In this document: positions 8,294-17,239 of the stretch, piece after piece
Position numbering within the stretch: position 1 is the stretch's first letter
Layout of the letters: every line of letters begins with the position of its first letter
Assembly (NCBI GenBank): GCA_034670065.1
Contig: JAXMOG010000001.1
Location: forward strand, 558,001 to 622,000
Direction: 5' to 3'
From: Mesobacterium_A sp034670065
Lineage (GTDB): Bacteria; Pseudomonadota; Alphaproteobacteria; Rhodobacterales; Rhodobacteraceae
Length of the DNA stretch: 64,000 bases
Notes under the pieces: model-generated
The model's input: the letters and a program-made list of their open reading frames with translations, nothing else
Databases searched by the model: none
Told to the model about the DNA's origin: nothing
Position numbers and translations under genes: made by a program

Positions 8294-9480
8294 CACTCAA
8301 ATCCTCCAGCTGCGGCCACCAACGCCACCCCGGACAAGACCGCCCCCAAAACCGGCACCCACATCGGGATACAGAATGGTGCGTCTGGCCGACGACGTTT
8401 CATGGCAATCAGCGCCACATTCACCGTTACAAAGACCGTAAGTAGCACAATTGAGGCCGCTTCGGCAAGAACGGCGACCGGCAGCGCCAAGGCGGCTCCG
8501 ATCACCGACAGCCCCACCAGCCATGTCGCCAGCAACGGCGTGCCCATGCGGGGATGGGCATGGTGAAAGACCCCAAGCAAGGGGGAACGCTTGCCCAAGC
8601 CAAACAGCACACGCGCCGCCATCACGTTTTGCGCCAATACCCCATTCAGGGCCGCAAAAACCGCGATGACAGACAGGAAATGCGCGCTTTGCCCGGTGAC
8701 GGTGGACCAGACCAGCGCCAAGGGCTGATTGGACGCCGCCAGAACCACTACCGGAACAGCGCGAACGGCGGCCCAACTCACCAACGCATACAGAACCGAC
8801 GTGATGCCCAGCGATATCAGGATGGCGCGTGGCAGGGTGCGGGATGGGTCGCGCACCTCTTCGGCCATGTTCACAATGTCTTCGAACCCGATAAACGCAA
8901 AGAAGGCCAGCGCCGCCCCGGCGCCAATCCCCGGCCAGACCGGCAGCGGCATATCGGCCAAACTGCCCAGCGGCGCGGCAGTTGCCCCGGCCCAGATCAC
9001 CATAGCCAGACCGCCCAGTTCTATCGCGGTAAAAACAGCCGCCATCCACAGGCTTTCCAGCACGCCGACAGAGGCGACAATCACCAGAAAGCCCCCCAGA
9101 CCGATAATGGCATACACCGGGTCAATCGCCACGACACCGGTCAGATACCCCACCCCACCGCGCAACACTGCGGCGGCGGATATGGTGCCAGCCAGAACAA
9201 TCGCCAACCCGATCAGCAGCCCTAAGGACGGCAGGTTCAACCCCTGCCCGACATAGGCCGCCTCGCCCGCTGCTTCGGGAATGCGGGTTGAAAACTCGGC
9301 ATAGGACAAGGCTGTCGGGGCCGCAATCACACCGGCCAGCGCAAAGGCCAGTGGTGCCCACATCCCCGCCTGCCCGGCCACCGCGCCGATCAGCACATAG
9401 ATGCCAGCGCCCACCATGACGCCAACGCCATAGGCCGTCAGCAAGGGCAGTCCAATACGACGCTTCAAATGGTCAGTCAT
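8293..9480 (-). CDS. APC-family amino acid/polyamine permease
   Basis: An inner-membrane secondary transporter of 395 residues with about 12 hydrophobic helices. The N-terminal half carries the family signature GVMVGAGIYVLIGAVAGQAG in helix 1, followed by YAEFSTRIPEAAGEAAYV; GFEDIVNMAEEVRDPSRTLPRAI lies in the helix 6-7 region. The family imports amino acids or polyamines by proton symport or exchange; the substrate cannot be read from the sequence. The start at 9480 follows the usual N-terminus MTDHLKRRIG; an upstream GTG at 9498 would add six residues. It lies downstream of murC, separated by an unusual 411-base gap. Confidence 0.85.
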   Translation of the reverse strand: MTDHLKRRIGLPLLTAYGVGVMVGAGIYVLIGAVAGQAGMWAPLAFALAGVIAAPTALSYAEFSTRIPEAAGEAAYVGQGLNLPSLGLLIGLAIVLAGTISAAAVLRGGVGYLTGVVAIDPVYAIIGLGGFLVIVASVGVLESLWMAAVFTAIELGGLAMVIWAGATAAPLGSLADMPLPVWPGIGAGAALAFFAFIGFEDIVNMAEEVRDPSRTLPRAILISLGITSVLYALVSWAAVRAVPVVVLAASNQPLALVWSTVTGQSAHFLSVIAVFAALNGVLAQNVMAARVLFGLGKRSPLLGVFHHAHPRMGTPLLATWLVGLSVIGAALALPVAVLAEAASIVLLTVFVTVNVALIAMKRRRPDAPFCIPMWVPVLGAVLSGVALVAAAGGFE

Positions 9481-9891
9481 ACAAGAACCGTAACGCACCC
9501 GGACGCGCGCGCCATGTGGTGGAGGGCCGCATTGGGTGTGACATAGGTGGGGTTAGAACCCACGATGGGGCACCGTAAATCCATTTCCGGCAGCTTTCAT
9601 CCGTCACCGCCCGGCGCCAGCCGGGCAGCCCCCGACCGCCCCCATGGGCGGGGGCTTCACCCCCACCCGCGGTCCGGGGATGCCCTATGGCAGGACGAGA
9701 ACCAGTTGGCCGCGCAAGGACACGCGCCTAGAAGGAATTTCGTTAGGTCGACAAGGCCTTGCCTGACAATGAGACAGGTGTTGAATTCACTGCCTCGCCC
9801 CACCACCTGCAGGACAATCCGGCGGGACGCTTTTGGAATAATGGCAGCGGCATTTCATTGCCAAGAGACAAGGCAGTGCTGCGTGACAGGC
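9481..9891. other. 411-base non-coding gap between murC and permease
   Basis: I find no convincing gene. The stretch holds nested GC-rich palindromes: CCCGGC/GCCGGG near 9610-9628 and CCGCCCCCATGGGCGGGGGC near 9640-9658, followed by runs of CCCCC. An inverted pair CACTGCCT (9788-9795) and AGGCAGTG (9871-9878) is also present. It sits exactly where the division and cell-wall cluster normally continues from murC to murB, so it may mark a rearrangement point. It must also hold the permease promoter. Confidence 0.5.
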
Positions 9892-11301
9892 TTATGCCGC
9901 CGCCTGCCCCAACCGCTCTGGCAGGCCGTTTGCCCATGTGCTGATCGTACCGGCGCCCAGACAGACCACCATATCACCGGGGCGGGCCTGTTCGCGGACT
10001 AGACGTTCCAGATCATCCTCGCTCAGAATTGCGCGGGCATGGCGGTGGCCGTGACGGATCAACCCGGCGACCAGGTCGTCACGGGTGGCCCCTTCGATAA
10101 CATCCTCGCCGGCGGCATAGACCTCGGCAATCGCCACCACGTCGGCCTCGTTAAAACAGGCGCAGAAATCTTCGAACAGCGAATGCAGGCGGGTGTAGCG
10201 ATGCGGCTGGTGCACGGCGATCACGCGGCCTTCGGTGGCTTGGCGCGCGGCTTTCAGAACGGCGGCAATTTCCACCGGGTGATGGCCGTAGTCGTCGATG
10301 ATGGTGACACCATTCACTTCGCCCACACGGGTAAAGCGGCGGTTGACCCCGCCAAACGCGGCCAACGCGCTGCGGATGTCCTCCGCGCTCATCCCCAGGT
10401 GCCAGGCCACGGCCACGGCGGACAGGGCGTTGGACACGTTGTGATCGCCGGGCATTGGCAGGGTGCAGCCTTCGATAACTGTGTCTTGAGCCTGCATGGC
10501 GATGTCAAAATGCGCAACGCCCTTAATATAGGTCAGATTGATCGCGCGCACATCGGCCTGGGCGTTGAAGCCGTATGTTGTGACGCGGCGGTCGCTGATT
10601 TTGCCCACCAGCGCTTGCACTTCCGGGTGATCGGTACAGCACACCGCCAGCCCGTAGAACGGGATATTGGACACGAAATCATTGAAACCCTGACGCAGGT
10701 TTTCGATGCTGCCCCAGTGTTCCATATGTTCCGGGTCGATATTGGTGACAATGGCGATGGTGGCGGGCAGACGGTTGAAGGTGCCGTCGCTTTCATCCGC
10801 TTCCACAACCATCCATTCACCCTGCCCCAACCGTGCGTTGGATCCATAGGCGTGGATGATACCGCCGTTCACAACGGTCGGGTCAATGCCCCCCGCGTCC
10901 AGCAATGTGGCGACCATGGTGGTGGTGGTGGTTTTGCCGTGGGTGCCTGCAACGGCGACGTTGGATTTCAGGCGCATCAGCTCGGCCAGCATTTCGGCGC
11001 GGCGCACCACGGGCAGCCCCCGGCGGCGGGCTTCGTCCAGTTCCGGGTTGCCTGGTTTGATGGCCGAAGAAATCACGATAACCGTGGCACCTTCCAGGTT
11101 TTCGGCGCGCTGGCCTTCAAACACGGTCGCCCCCAGTTTGACCAACCGCTGCGTGATCTTTGACGCCTTCAAGTCAGAGCCCTGCACGGTATAGCCGAGG
11201 TTCAACAACACTTCCGCGATCCCCGACATGCCGATCCCGCCAATGCCCACAAAGTGGATGGGGCCCACATCGGTGGGCAGTTTGGTGGCTGCTGCGTTCA
11301 T
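9892..11301 (-). CDS. murC: UDP-N-acetylmuramate--L-alanine ligase MurC
   Basis: The cytoplasmic ATP-dependent ligase that adds L-alanine to UDP-MurNAc, the first peptide step in peptidoglycan precursor synthesis. The 469-residue protein is full length: N-terminal Rossmann domain with FVGIGGIGMSGIAE near residue 17, ATP-binding loop GTHGKTTTT near residue 119, central Mur ligase segments VVEADESDGTF and NIDPEHMEHW, and the C-terminal domain with DDYGHHPVEI and HQPHRYTR. It follows murG by 84 bases on the same strand, giving the conserved order ftsW-murG-murC. Confidence 0.97.
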   Translation of the reverse strand: MNAAATKLPTDVGPIHFVGIGGIGMSGIAEVLLNLGYTVQGSDLKASKITQRLVKLGATVFEGQRAENLEGATVIVISSAIKPGNPELDEARRRGLPVVRRAEMLAELMRLKSNVAVAGTHGKTTTTTMVATLLDAGGIDPTVVNGGIIHAYGSNARLGQGEWMVVEADESDGTFNRLPATIAIVTNIDPEHMEHWGSIENLRQGFNDFVSNIPFYGLAVCCTDHPEVQALVGKISDRRVTTYGFNAQADVRAINLTYIKGVAHFDIAMQAQDTVIEGCTLPMPGDHNVSNALSAVAVAWHLGMSAEDIRSALAAFGGVNRRFTRVGEVNGVTIIDDYGHHPVEIAAVLKAARQATEGRVIAVHQPHRYTRLHSLFEDFCACFNEADVVAIAEVYAAGEDVIEGATRDDLVAGLIRHGHRHARAILSEDDLERLVREQARPGDMVVCLGAGTISTWANGLPERLGQAAA

Positions 11302-11385
11302 AGTCTTGCTCCGCTCGGATAGTGTTTCTGTGTTGTAAAGCCACGCGCGGGGCGCGGCGGCTGAGGGGCACGGCAGAAGGCCGGA

Positions 11386-12492
11386 TCAGGCAGTATCATC
11401 GGCCAAGCGTTCAACCAGCTCTGCCAGTTCCAGTACGGCATCGGGTTTGGCCACCGAGTGTGCCGCAATGGACATCTGCAATGCGCCGTGTTCGTTGCGC
11501 AGGATCGTTTCTATCGCGTTGCGCAGACTGTCAATCGTCAGTTTGCTTTCTGGAATGCGAACCGCTGCGTTTGCATCTACCAAGCCTTGGGCGTTTACGG
11601 TTTGGTGGTCGCTGGTGGCGGCGGCAAACGGTATCAGGATCGACGGGCGGCCGATCACACTAATATCCGCGACCGAAGATGCGCCAGACCGTGATATGAC
11701 CAATTGCGCCTCGGCCATCCGCTCTGGAACGTCCGAGAAGAACGGCTGCACATCGGCGCGGATGCCATGGTCTTCGTAAAACTGCGTCACGCGCGTTTCA
11801 TCCTCGCCCCGTGCCTGATGGCTGATGCGCAGATGCTGCAGCAGGTCCATAGGCAGGGCCTCTAACGCCGGGGGCACAATGTCTGACAGAATGCGCGCGC
11901 CCTGGCTTCCACCAATCACCAAGATGGACATCGGGTAGTCACCGGGCACAATGTATCCGGCGTTCGCGCGGTCCCGTACCGATTGGCGCACAGGATTGCC
12001 GGTATGTATCCCTTCTACCCCATCAGGCAGTTTGGCGGGCCAGGTGCCGCAGGCAACAATACTGACACGATTGGCAAAGAACTGGTTCACGCGGCCCAAC
12101 ACGCCGTTTTGTTCGTGGATCATGCTTGGAATTTTAAGCAGCGCCGCGCCCCCCAGAGCTGGGATAGACGGATACCCGCCAAAGCCGACCACCACATCAG
12201 GGCGGTCTTTGCGCATGCGCAATGCCATCGAGACCACGCCAGCAAAAATCTTGAAGGGGACGGTTGCCTTGGCCAGCAATCCACCACGGGCGAAGGTGGC
12301 GGAAGAAACCTGTTCGATCTCTGTCGCGTCAGGAAAGCCGCCGGTATAGCGTGCACCGCGTTCATCGGTCGATAGTTTGACCCGCCATCCCTTGGCCAGC
12401 AAATGTTCGGCCAGTGCCTGCGCCGGGAACATATGCCCACCAGTGCCACCAGCCGCAATCACCAAGAGCGGTCGCTTATAGCGTTCCGTCAT
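11386..12492 (-). CDS. murG: Lipid II synthase MurG
   Basis: The GT-B glycosyltransferase on the inner face of the cytoplasmic membrane that transfers GlcNAc from UDP-GlcNAc to lipid I, producing lipid II. The 368-residue protein has the N-terminal glycine-rich loop LLVIAAGGTGGHMFPAQAL, the middle motif VVGFGGYPSIPAL, HEQNGVLGRVN, the C-domain loop VIGGSQGAR and the sugar-nucleotide site ISRSGASSVADI. The start at 12492 gives the usual N-terminus; an in-frame ATG at 12504 would add four residues. ftsW ends 60 bases upstream, so the two are probably co-transcribed. Confidence 0.96.
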   Translation of the reverse strand: MTERYKRPLLVIAAGGTGGHMFPAQALAEHLLAKGWRVKLSTDERGARYTGGFPDATEIEQVSSATFARGGLLAKATVPFKIFAGVVSMALRMRKDRPDVVVGFGGYPSIPALGGAALLKIPSMIHEQNGVLGRVNQFFANRVSIVACGTWPAKLPDGVEGIHTGNPVRQSVRDRANAGYIVPGDYPMSILVIGGSQGARILSDIVPPALEALPMDLLQHLRISHQARGEDETRVTQFYEDHGIRADVQPFFSDVPERMAEAQLVISRSGASSVADISVIGRPSILIPFAAATSDHQTVNAQGLVDANAAVRIPESKLTIDSLRNAIETILRNEHGALQMSIAAHSVAKPDAVLELAELVERLADDTA

Positions 12493-12552
12493 CCGCGTCC
12501 CCATTTGCCTGCCCCGGACCAACCCCGGCACGCAGCGCGCGTCGGGAGCGCA

Positions 12553-13722
12553 TCAAAAACGTGCGCGGCCCCTAAGAATATCGCCTATCTCGCCTTGCGG
12601 ACGGGTCCTTGTAAAGGCCAACAGCATCCCAATCGCGATCCCGCTCGCAATAAGCGACGATCCGCCGTAACTGACAAACGGCAACGTCATGCCCTTTGCA
12701 GGCAAAAGGCGCACTGCAACACCTAGGTTGATCATGGCCTGAACGCCAAACATACATGCCAGCCCGGTGCCCGCCAAACGGATGAATGGGTCACGTTCCC
12801 GCATCAACCGCAACAGCGACCGCACGACGATAATGGCGTACAGCGCCACCACCAACAGGACCAGAACCAGCCCGTATTCTTCGGCAGCGACGGCAATGAT
12901 GAAATCGGTGTGCGCGTCAGGCAGGCTCCACTTCACCCGTCCTTCGCCAACACCGACCCCCAGAATGCCGCCCTCTTGGATAGCGTTGATCGCATAGCCA
13001 ATCTGGGTCCGCGGATCGACATCCGCCGTCAGAAACCCATCAATGCGCCGGGCAAAGTGATCAGAATTGTTATAGGCAAAGACGCTGCCAATCAGCACCA
13101 ATCCAGCCGTGCCGGCCAGCAATATCATCGGGGCACCCGCCACAAAGAACATCACCCCCCATGCAAACAAGATCAGCGAGGCTTGTCCGAAATCCGGCTG
13201 TAACGCCAGCAGGATGACCAAAAGCGCGGTCAGCATGAAAGACCATGATTTACCCGGCGGTCCGTTCAAATCTTGCGACGCGGCCATAAGCCATGCCGCC
13301 AGAATTACGAACGCGGGCTTCAGAAACTCAGAGGGCTGCAAGCTGGCAAACCCCAACGAGTACCAGCGCACCGCCCCTTTGCCGTGATCCGTGCCGAAAA
13401 ACGGCAGACCGATCAGCGCAATGAACGCGATGATAAAAGCGATGATCGCCAAACGCCGCACCGTGACCGGCGACAGGACGGATGTGAACAACATCGCCAC
13501 CAGCGCCGCACTGCCAAAGATCGCCTGCTTGGACACATAGTGAAACGGTTCGTATCCGTTGCGTTCCGCCAAAGGAGGTGACGCCGCAAGCCCAAGCAGA
13601 ATGCCAATCCCGAAAAGCAACAGGATGCAGGCCAAGCTCCACTTGTCCAACGTCCGCCACCACTTGGGAAGGACTGGTTCGCCTGTGCGCACGGGAACCG
13701 CGCCATAGACCATTTCCGTCAT
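12553..13722 (-). CDS. ftsW: SEDS peptidoglycan polymerase FtsW
   Basis: FtsW polymerises lipid II at the division septum together with the transpeptidase FtsI. The 389-residue protein has about ten membrane helices, the SEDS signatures QPSEFLKPAFVILAAWL and GVGVGEGRVKWSLPDAHTDFI (including the acidic residue required for catalysis in SEDS proteins) and the C-terminal GMTLPFVSYGGSSL typical of FtsW. It is followed by murG and murC. murD, which often precedes ftsW, is absent: the upstream neighbour is an aminotransferase gene on the same strand. Confidence 0.95.
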   Translation of the reverse strand: MTEMVYGAVPVRTGEPVLPKWWRTLDKWSLACILLLFGIGILLGLAASPPLAERNGYEPFHYVSKQAIFGSAALVAMLFTSVLSPVTVRRLAIIAFIIAFIALIGLPFFGTDHGKGAVRWYSLGFASLQPSEFLKPAFVILAAWLMAASQDLNGPPGKSWSFMLTALLVILLALQPDFGQASLILFAWGVMFFVAGAPMILLAGTAGLVLIGSVFAYNNSDHFARRIDGFLTADVDPRTQIGYAINAIQEGGILGVGVGEGRVKWSLPDAHTDFIIAVAAEEYGLVLVLLVVALYAIIVVRSLLRLMRERDPFIRLAGTGLACMFGVQAMINLGVAVRLLPAKGMTLPFVSYGGSSLIASGIAIGMLLAFTRTRPQGEIGDILRGRARF

Positions 13723-13848
13723 GGGAATACTGCCGTTTCTGCCTCAAAGTGCTCGTTTTGATCGAGCTTGATCAGAACATAGCGAATCACTCTGTTCGGG
13801 GCTAGCAGAAAAGAATCAGTTGGCAAAAAAATGCCCGGTTTTTTGGCG

Positions 13849-15042
13849 CTATGCCTGTTGAAACACCGTAGCCACTTCGCCACGAATGATCCGGGCAATT
13901 AAAGCGCAATCCGCAAGGCTAAATGTCAGCGGCAGGCGCATGTCCAAAAGCCCCGCCAAAATCCGATCTGTGGCAGGCATCGGCTGAGACGGCGCATAGC
14001 GCCAACTGTCGTAGCGCGACGTAAAACCTGTTGGTTCAGCGCCGCCGAACCACTTCAACTCCACACCGCGCGCAGCACAGCGATGGATCACGTCTTGCAC
14101 TTTATCCTCGGCCCAATCCAGCAACAGGAATTGGATGGAAGAGCCAACATAGCTTTCCTGCTCTGGCCGGGTGACTACGGTCAGCCCCGGTGTGGCGCTC
14201 AGCCCTTGCTCTACCGTTTGATAGCGTGCGTTCCACCGCGAAATCTGTGCGGGCAAATCAGACAACTGCGGGCGTAGTAACGCGGCGCGCAGGTTGTCCA
14301 TCCGCCCCGAGATATTGGGCGTGGTGTATTTGACCTCTTCAAACACATCCGGTGACGGGGCCGCCAAATGCTTATCATACAGCATGTAACTACCAGACAG
14401 CATCACCGCACGCGCGGCGACGGTCTGATCATCAGTGATCAGCAACCCGCCCTCGCCCGAGTTCATGTGTTTGTAGGTTTGCGTTGAATAACAGCCGATC
14501 TTGCCATGACGCCCGGACGGCACATTGTTCCACGCCGCCCCCATGGTGTGTGCGCAATCTTCGATCACTGTGATCCCTGCGCCGTCGCAGATGTTCATCA
14601 GGCGGTCCATATCGCATAGATGCCCGCGCATATGGCTGAGCATCAGCACATCCGCCTCTGCCGATTTGGCCTGAAGATCGTCCAGATCAATGGTTAACGT
14701 GTCTGTCACGCCAACATATACTGGGGTTGCCCCAACGGCCGAAATGGCACCCGGCACCGGGGCCAGCGTAAAGGCATTGGTTAAAACACGATCCCCTGCC
14801 GCCACACCAACCGCCCGCAAGGCCGTGGCCAGCGCGTAACCACCAGAGGCCACGGCAAGGCAAAACCGGGCCCCTGTTTGCGCGGCAAACTCTTGTTCCA
14901 GCAGCGCCGCTTCGGCCAATTCATCCGGCGCGGTGTTGTATCGGTGCAACCGCCCATGGCGCATAACCGCAATCGCGGCCTCTATGGCAGCGTCGGGCAA
15001 CGGCTCTTGCTGGGTGAAATTTCCTGTAAAACGTTCTGTCAT
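13849..15042 (-). CDS. DegT/DnrJ/EryC1/StrS-type PLP aminotransferase
   Basis: A 397-residue fold-type I PLP enzyme of the family that aminates keto-sugars attached to nucleotides, or acts as a dehydratase. Visible are the N-terminal substrate loop GRLHRYNTAPDELAEAALLE, cofactor residues in AVASGGYALATALRA, EDCAHTMGA (the Asp that binds the pyridine nitrogen) and TYKHMNSGEGGLL with the lysine expected to form the Schiff base. The ATG at 15042 is preferred over one 35 codons upstream because the upstream residues are non-conserved and Cys/Lys-rich. Neighbours concern cell-wall sugars (ftsW, glmU, glmS), which fits an amino-sugar role, but the substrate is unknown. Confidence 0.85.
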   Translation of the reverse strand: MTERFTGNFTQQEPLPDAAIEAAIAVMRHGRLHRYNTAPDELAEAALLEQEFAAQTGARFCLAVASGGYALATALRAVGVAAGDRVLTNAFTLAPVPGAISAVGATPVYVGVTDTLTIDLDDLQAKSAEADVLMLSHMRGHLCDMDRLMNICDGAGITVIEDCAHTMGAAWNNVPSGRHGKIGCYSTQTYKHMNSGEGGLLITDDQTVAARAVMLSGSYMLYDKHLAAPSPDVFEEVKYTTPNISGRMDNLRAALLRPQLSDLPAQISRWNARYQTVEQGLSATPGLTVVTRPEQESYVGSSIQFLLLDWAEDKVQDVIHRCAARGVELKWFGGAEPTGFTSRYDSWRYAPSQPMPATDRILAGLLDMRLPLTFSLADCALIARIIRGEVATVFQQA

Positions 15043-15100
15043 ATCGCTTTGATGCGGCGTGCCCGGCAACAGTTCAACCCTCGTCTTATTTTGCTTCAGT

Positions 15101-15763
15101 TTATTGCAGCAGTTCCTGAACGATTTCCGGAAGATCGGCATAGTCATGCAACAGCGCTTCGGGTTTCAAATCAGCCACATCCATGCCGGTTGGGCCAAAT
15201 GTCACCAATACACACGGCACGCCCGCGGCTGCTGCCGTCTTTCGATCTGTGTCTGTGTCGCCAATCAAGCAGCTTTGCTCCAAAACGCCGCCTACCCCTT
15301 GAACGGCAGCGCGGTATGGGGCCGGGTCCGGCTTGCGCACGGGCAAGGTATCGGCCCCGATCATCGCAGCAAATTCTCCGCGTATGCCAAGGCGGGTCAG
15401 CAACTTCTCTGCCAAAGCGGCGGGTTTGTTGGTGCAAATGCCCACCTTCACCCTTTCGTCGCGCAGACGAGCGACTGCCGCCATCGCACCGGGGTAAATT
15501 GTGGTATGGACATCAATCGCCCGATCATAGGCGCGCAAAAGATGGGGATAGTATTGTTCCAGCAATTCGGCGGAAAACCGCCCCTCCCGTGTGAGGCCCA
15601 AAGTCAGCATTGCCCGCCCGCCGTGAAAGGCAGTGGCCGCGTCCGCGACGGGATCCAGCCGGGTTTTCGCCCCCATATGCGAAAAACACGCATTTGCAGC
15701 CGCAATCAAGTCTCCGCTGGTATCGGCCAAAGTTCCGTCAAGATCGAAGATTACAGTCTGCAA
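15101..15763 (-). CDS. gph: HAD-family phosphatase, phosphoglycolate phosphatase-like
   Basis: A 220-residue haloacid dehalogenase-type phosphatase with all four motifs: nucleophile DLDGTLADT at the N-terminus, the threonine of ICTNKPAALAEKLL, the lysine of VRKPDPAPY and the acidic pair of LIGDTDTDRKTA. A helical cap lies between motifs I and II. The best match is the phosphoglycolate phosphatase (Gph) group, which salvages 2-phosphoglycolate; sugar-phosphate phosphatases look very similar. The gene appears to start with TTG at 15763; a GC-rich purine stretch lies upstream and no ATG fits. It is divergent from glmU and 58 bases upstream of the aminotransferase. Confidence 0.82.
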   Translation of the reverse strand: MQTVIFDLDGTLADTSGDLIAAANACFSHMGAKTRLDPVADAATAFHGGRAMLTLGLTREGRFSAELLEQYYPHLLRAYDRAIDVHTTIYPGAMAAVARLRDERVKVGICTNKPAALAEKLLTRLGIRGEFAAMIGADTLPVRKPDPAPYRAAVQGVGGVLEQSCLIGDTDTDRKTAAAAGVPCVLVTFGPTGMDVADLKPEALLHDYADLPEIVQELLQ

Positions 15764-15883
15764 AACCCGCCCGCCCCGTATTTGTTGTTACACGCCGCAA
15801 CCCAACGTGACCCGACACCATATTGCTATGACTGGCCAGACAGATACAAACGGTCAAAAGTGATTAACAAAGAGTAGTGCATA

Positions 15884-17239
15884 ATGAAAACCGCTTTGGT
15901 CATTCTTGCTGCGGGCAAAGGCACGCGCATGGAATCCGATCTTCCGAAAGTGCTGCACAAGATTGCCGGCACACCGATGCTGATCCACGCGATGCAATCC
16001 GGTGCAAGCCTGACGCCCGAACATACGGTGATTGTCGCCGGACATGGTGCAGATCAAGTCAGCGCTGTTGCTATCAACCACGACCCTGACGCCAGTGTTG
16101 TGATCCAGTCTGAACAGTTGGGCACTGCCCATGCGGTGCTACAGGCACGCGACGCGCTGGCCGATTTTGAAGGTGACGTGATTGTCATGTTTGGCGACAC
16201 GCCGTTCATTCGGCCAGAAACACTGGAAAACATGATCGCGGCGCGCGCCCGAAACGATGTTGTCGTACTGGGCTTTGAAGCGGCCGATCCTGCACGTTAT
16301 GGCCGTTTGGTTTTGGATGGCGAGCGTCTTGAGCGCATTGTCGAATTCAAGGACGCAACCGATGAGCAACGCGCCATTACCCTGTGTAATTCCGGCGTGA
16401 TCGCCGCATCCGCCGACACTCTGTTTTCCCTGATCGACGCGGTTGGCAATGACAACCTGTCTGGCGAATACTACCTGACAGACATCGTTGGCATCGCCCG
16501 CGACAAAGGACTAACAGCCACCGCCGTGACCTGCGATGAGTCCGAAACGCTGGGCGTGAATTCACGCGTAGATCTGGCCGGGGCCGAAGCCACGTTCCAA
16601 AACCGCATGCGGGCTGAAATTCTGGCCAATGGCGTGACCATGCAAGCGCCTGAAACGGTGTACTTTGCCTATGACACAGTGGTGGGACGTGACACCGAGA
16701 TTGAGCCAAATGTCGTATTTGGCCCCGAAGTGACCATTGAATCCGGCGCACGCATCCGCGCTTTTTCACATCTTGAAGGCTGCCATGTCAGCGAAGGGGC
16801 TGTTGTTGGCCCCTACGCCCGTTTGCGCCCCGGCGCGGAACTGGCGGAAAACGTGCGGATCGGCAACTTTGTCGAGGTGAAAAACGCGCGCATCGCAGAA
16901 GGTGCAAAGGTCAATCACCTGACCTATATCGGTGACGCCGAAATTGGCGCGCGCACCAATGTTGGCGCGGGCACTGTCACCTGCAATTATGATGGTGTGT
17001 TCAAGCATAAAACCGTGATTGGCGAAGACTCCTTTATCGGTTCGTCCACCATGCTGGTGGCACCGGTTACCTTGGGCCGCAATTCGATGACTGCCAGCGG
17101 GTCTGTCATCACAAAAGACGTACCTGAAGACGCGCTGGCGCTTGGTCGCGCACAACAGGTGAACAAACCCGGATTTGCGCGTAAAATGTTCGAAATGTTA
17201 AAGGCCAAGAAGGCAAAGCAGCAGGAAGGCACGAAGTAA
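15884..17239 (+). CDS. glmU: Bifunctional GlmU (UDP-GlcNAc pyrophosphorylase / GlcN-1-P acetyltransferase)
   Basis: Makes UDP-N-acetylglucosamine, the activated precursor of peptidoglycan and lipopolysaccharide, in the cytoplasm. The 451-residue protein has the N-terminal uridyltransferase Rossmann domain (LAAGKGTRMESDLPKVLH; LGTAHAV; MFGDTPF) and, from about residue 250, the left-handed beta-helix acetyltransferase domain with hexapeptide repeats (ARLRPGAEL, GNFVEVKNA, LTYIGDAEIG, GTVTCNYDGVFKHKT). Its TAA shares a base with the ATG of glmS (TAATG), so the two amino-sugar enzymes are translationally coupled. The gene converges with nothing and reads away from gph. Confidence 0.97.
   Translation: MKTALVILAAGKGTRMESDLPKVLHKIAGTPMLIHAMQSGASLTPEHTVIVAGHGADQVSAVAINHDPDASVVIQSEQLGTAHAVLQARDALADFEGDVIVMFGDTPFIRPETLENMIAARARNDVVVLGFEAADPARYGRLVLDGERLERIVEFKDATDEQRAITLCNSGVIAASADTLFSLIDAVGNDNLSGEYYLTDIVGIARDKGLTATAVTCDESETLGVNSRVDLAGAEATFQNRMRAEILANGVTMQAPETVYFAYDTVVGRDTEIEPNVVFGPEVTIESGARIRAFSHLEGCHVSEGAVVGPYARLRPGAELAENVRIGNFVEVKNARIAEGAKVNHLTYIGDAEIGARTNVGAGTVTCNYDGVFKHKTVIGEDSFIGSSTMLVAPVTLGRNSMTASGSVITKDVPEDALALGRAQQVNKPGFARKMFEMLKAKKAKQQEGTK

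Noticed and set aside
9547..9563. T-arm-like sequence on the minus strand (GTGGG, TTCTAAC loop, CCCAC) suggesting a tRNA remnant
   Set aside because: No acceptor stem, anticodon arm or CCA can be placed around it, and the loop deviates from the tRNA consensus.
13815..13845. GGCA-A7-TGCC followed by six T as a terminator between the aminotransferase and ftsW genes
   Set aside because: The stem is only 4-5 bp and AT-runs are in the loop; the T-run is on the strand opposite to both genes.
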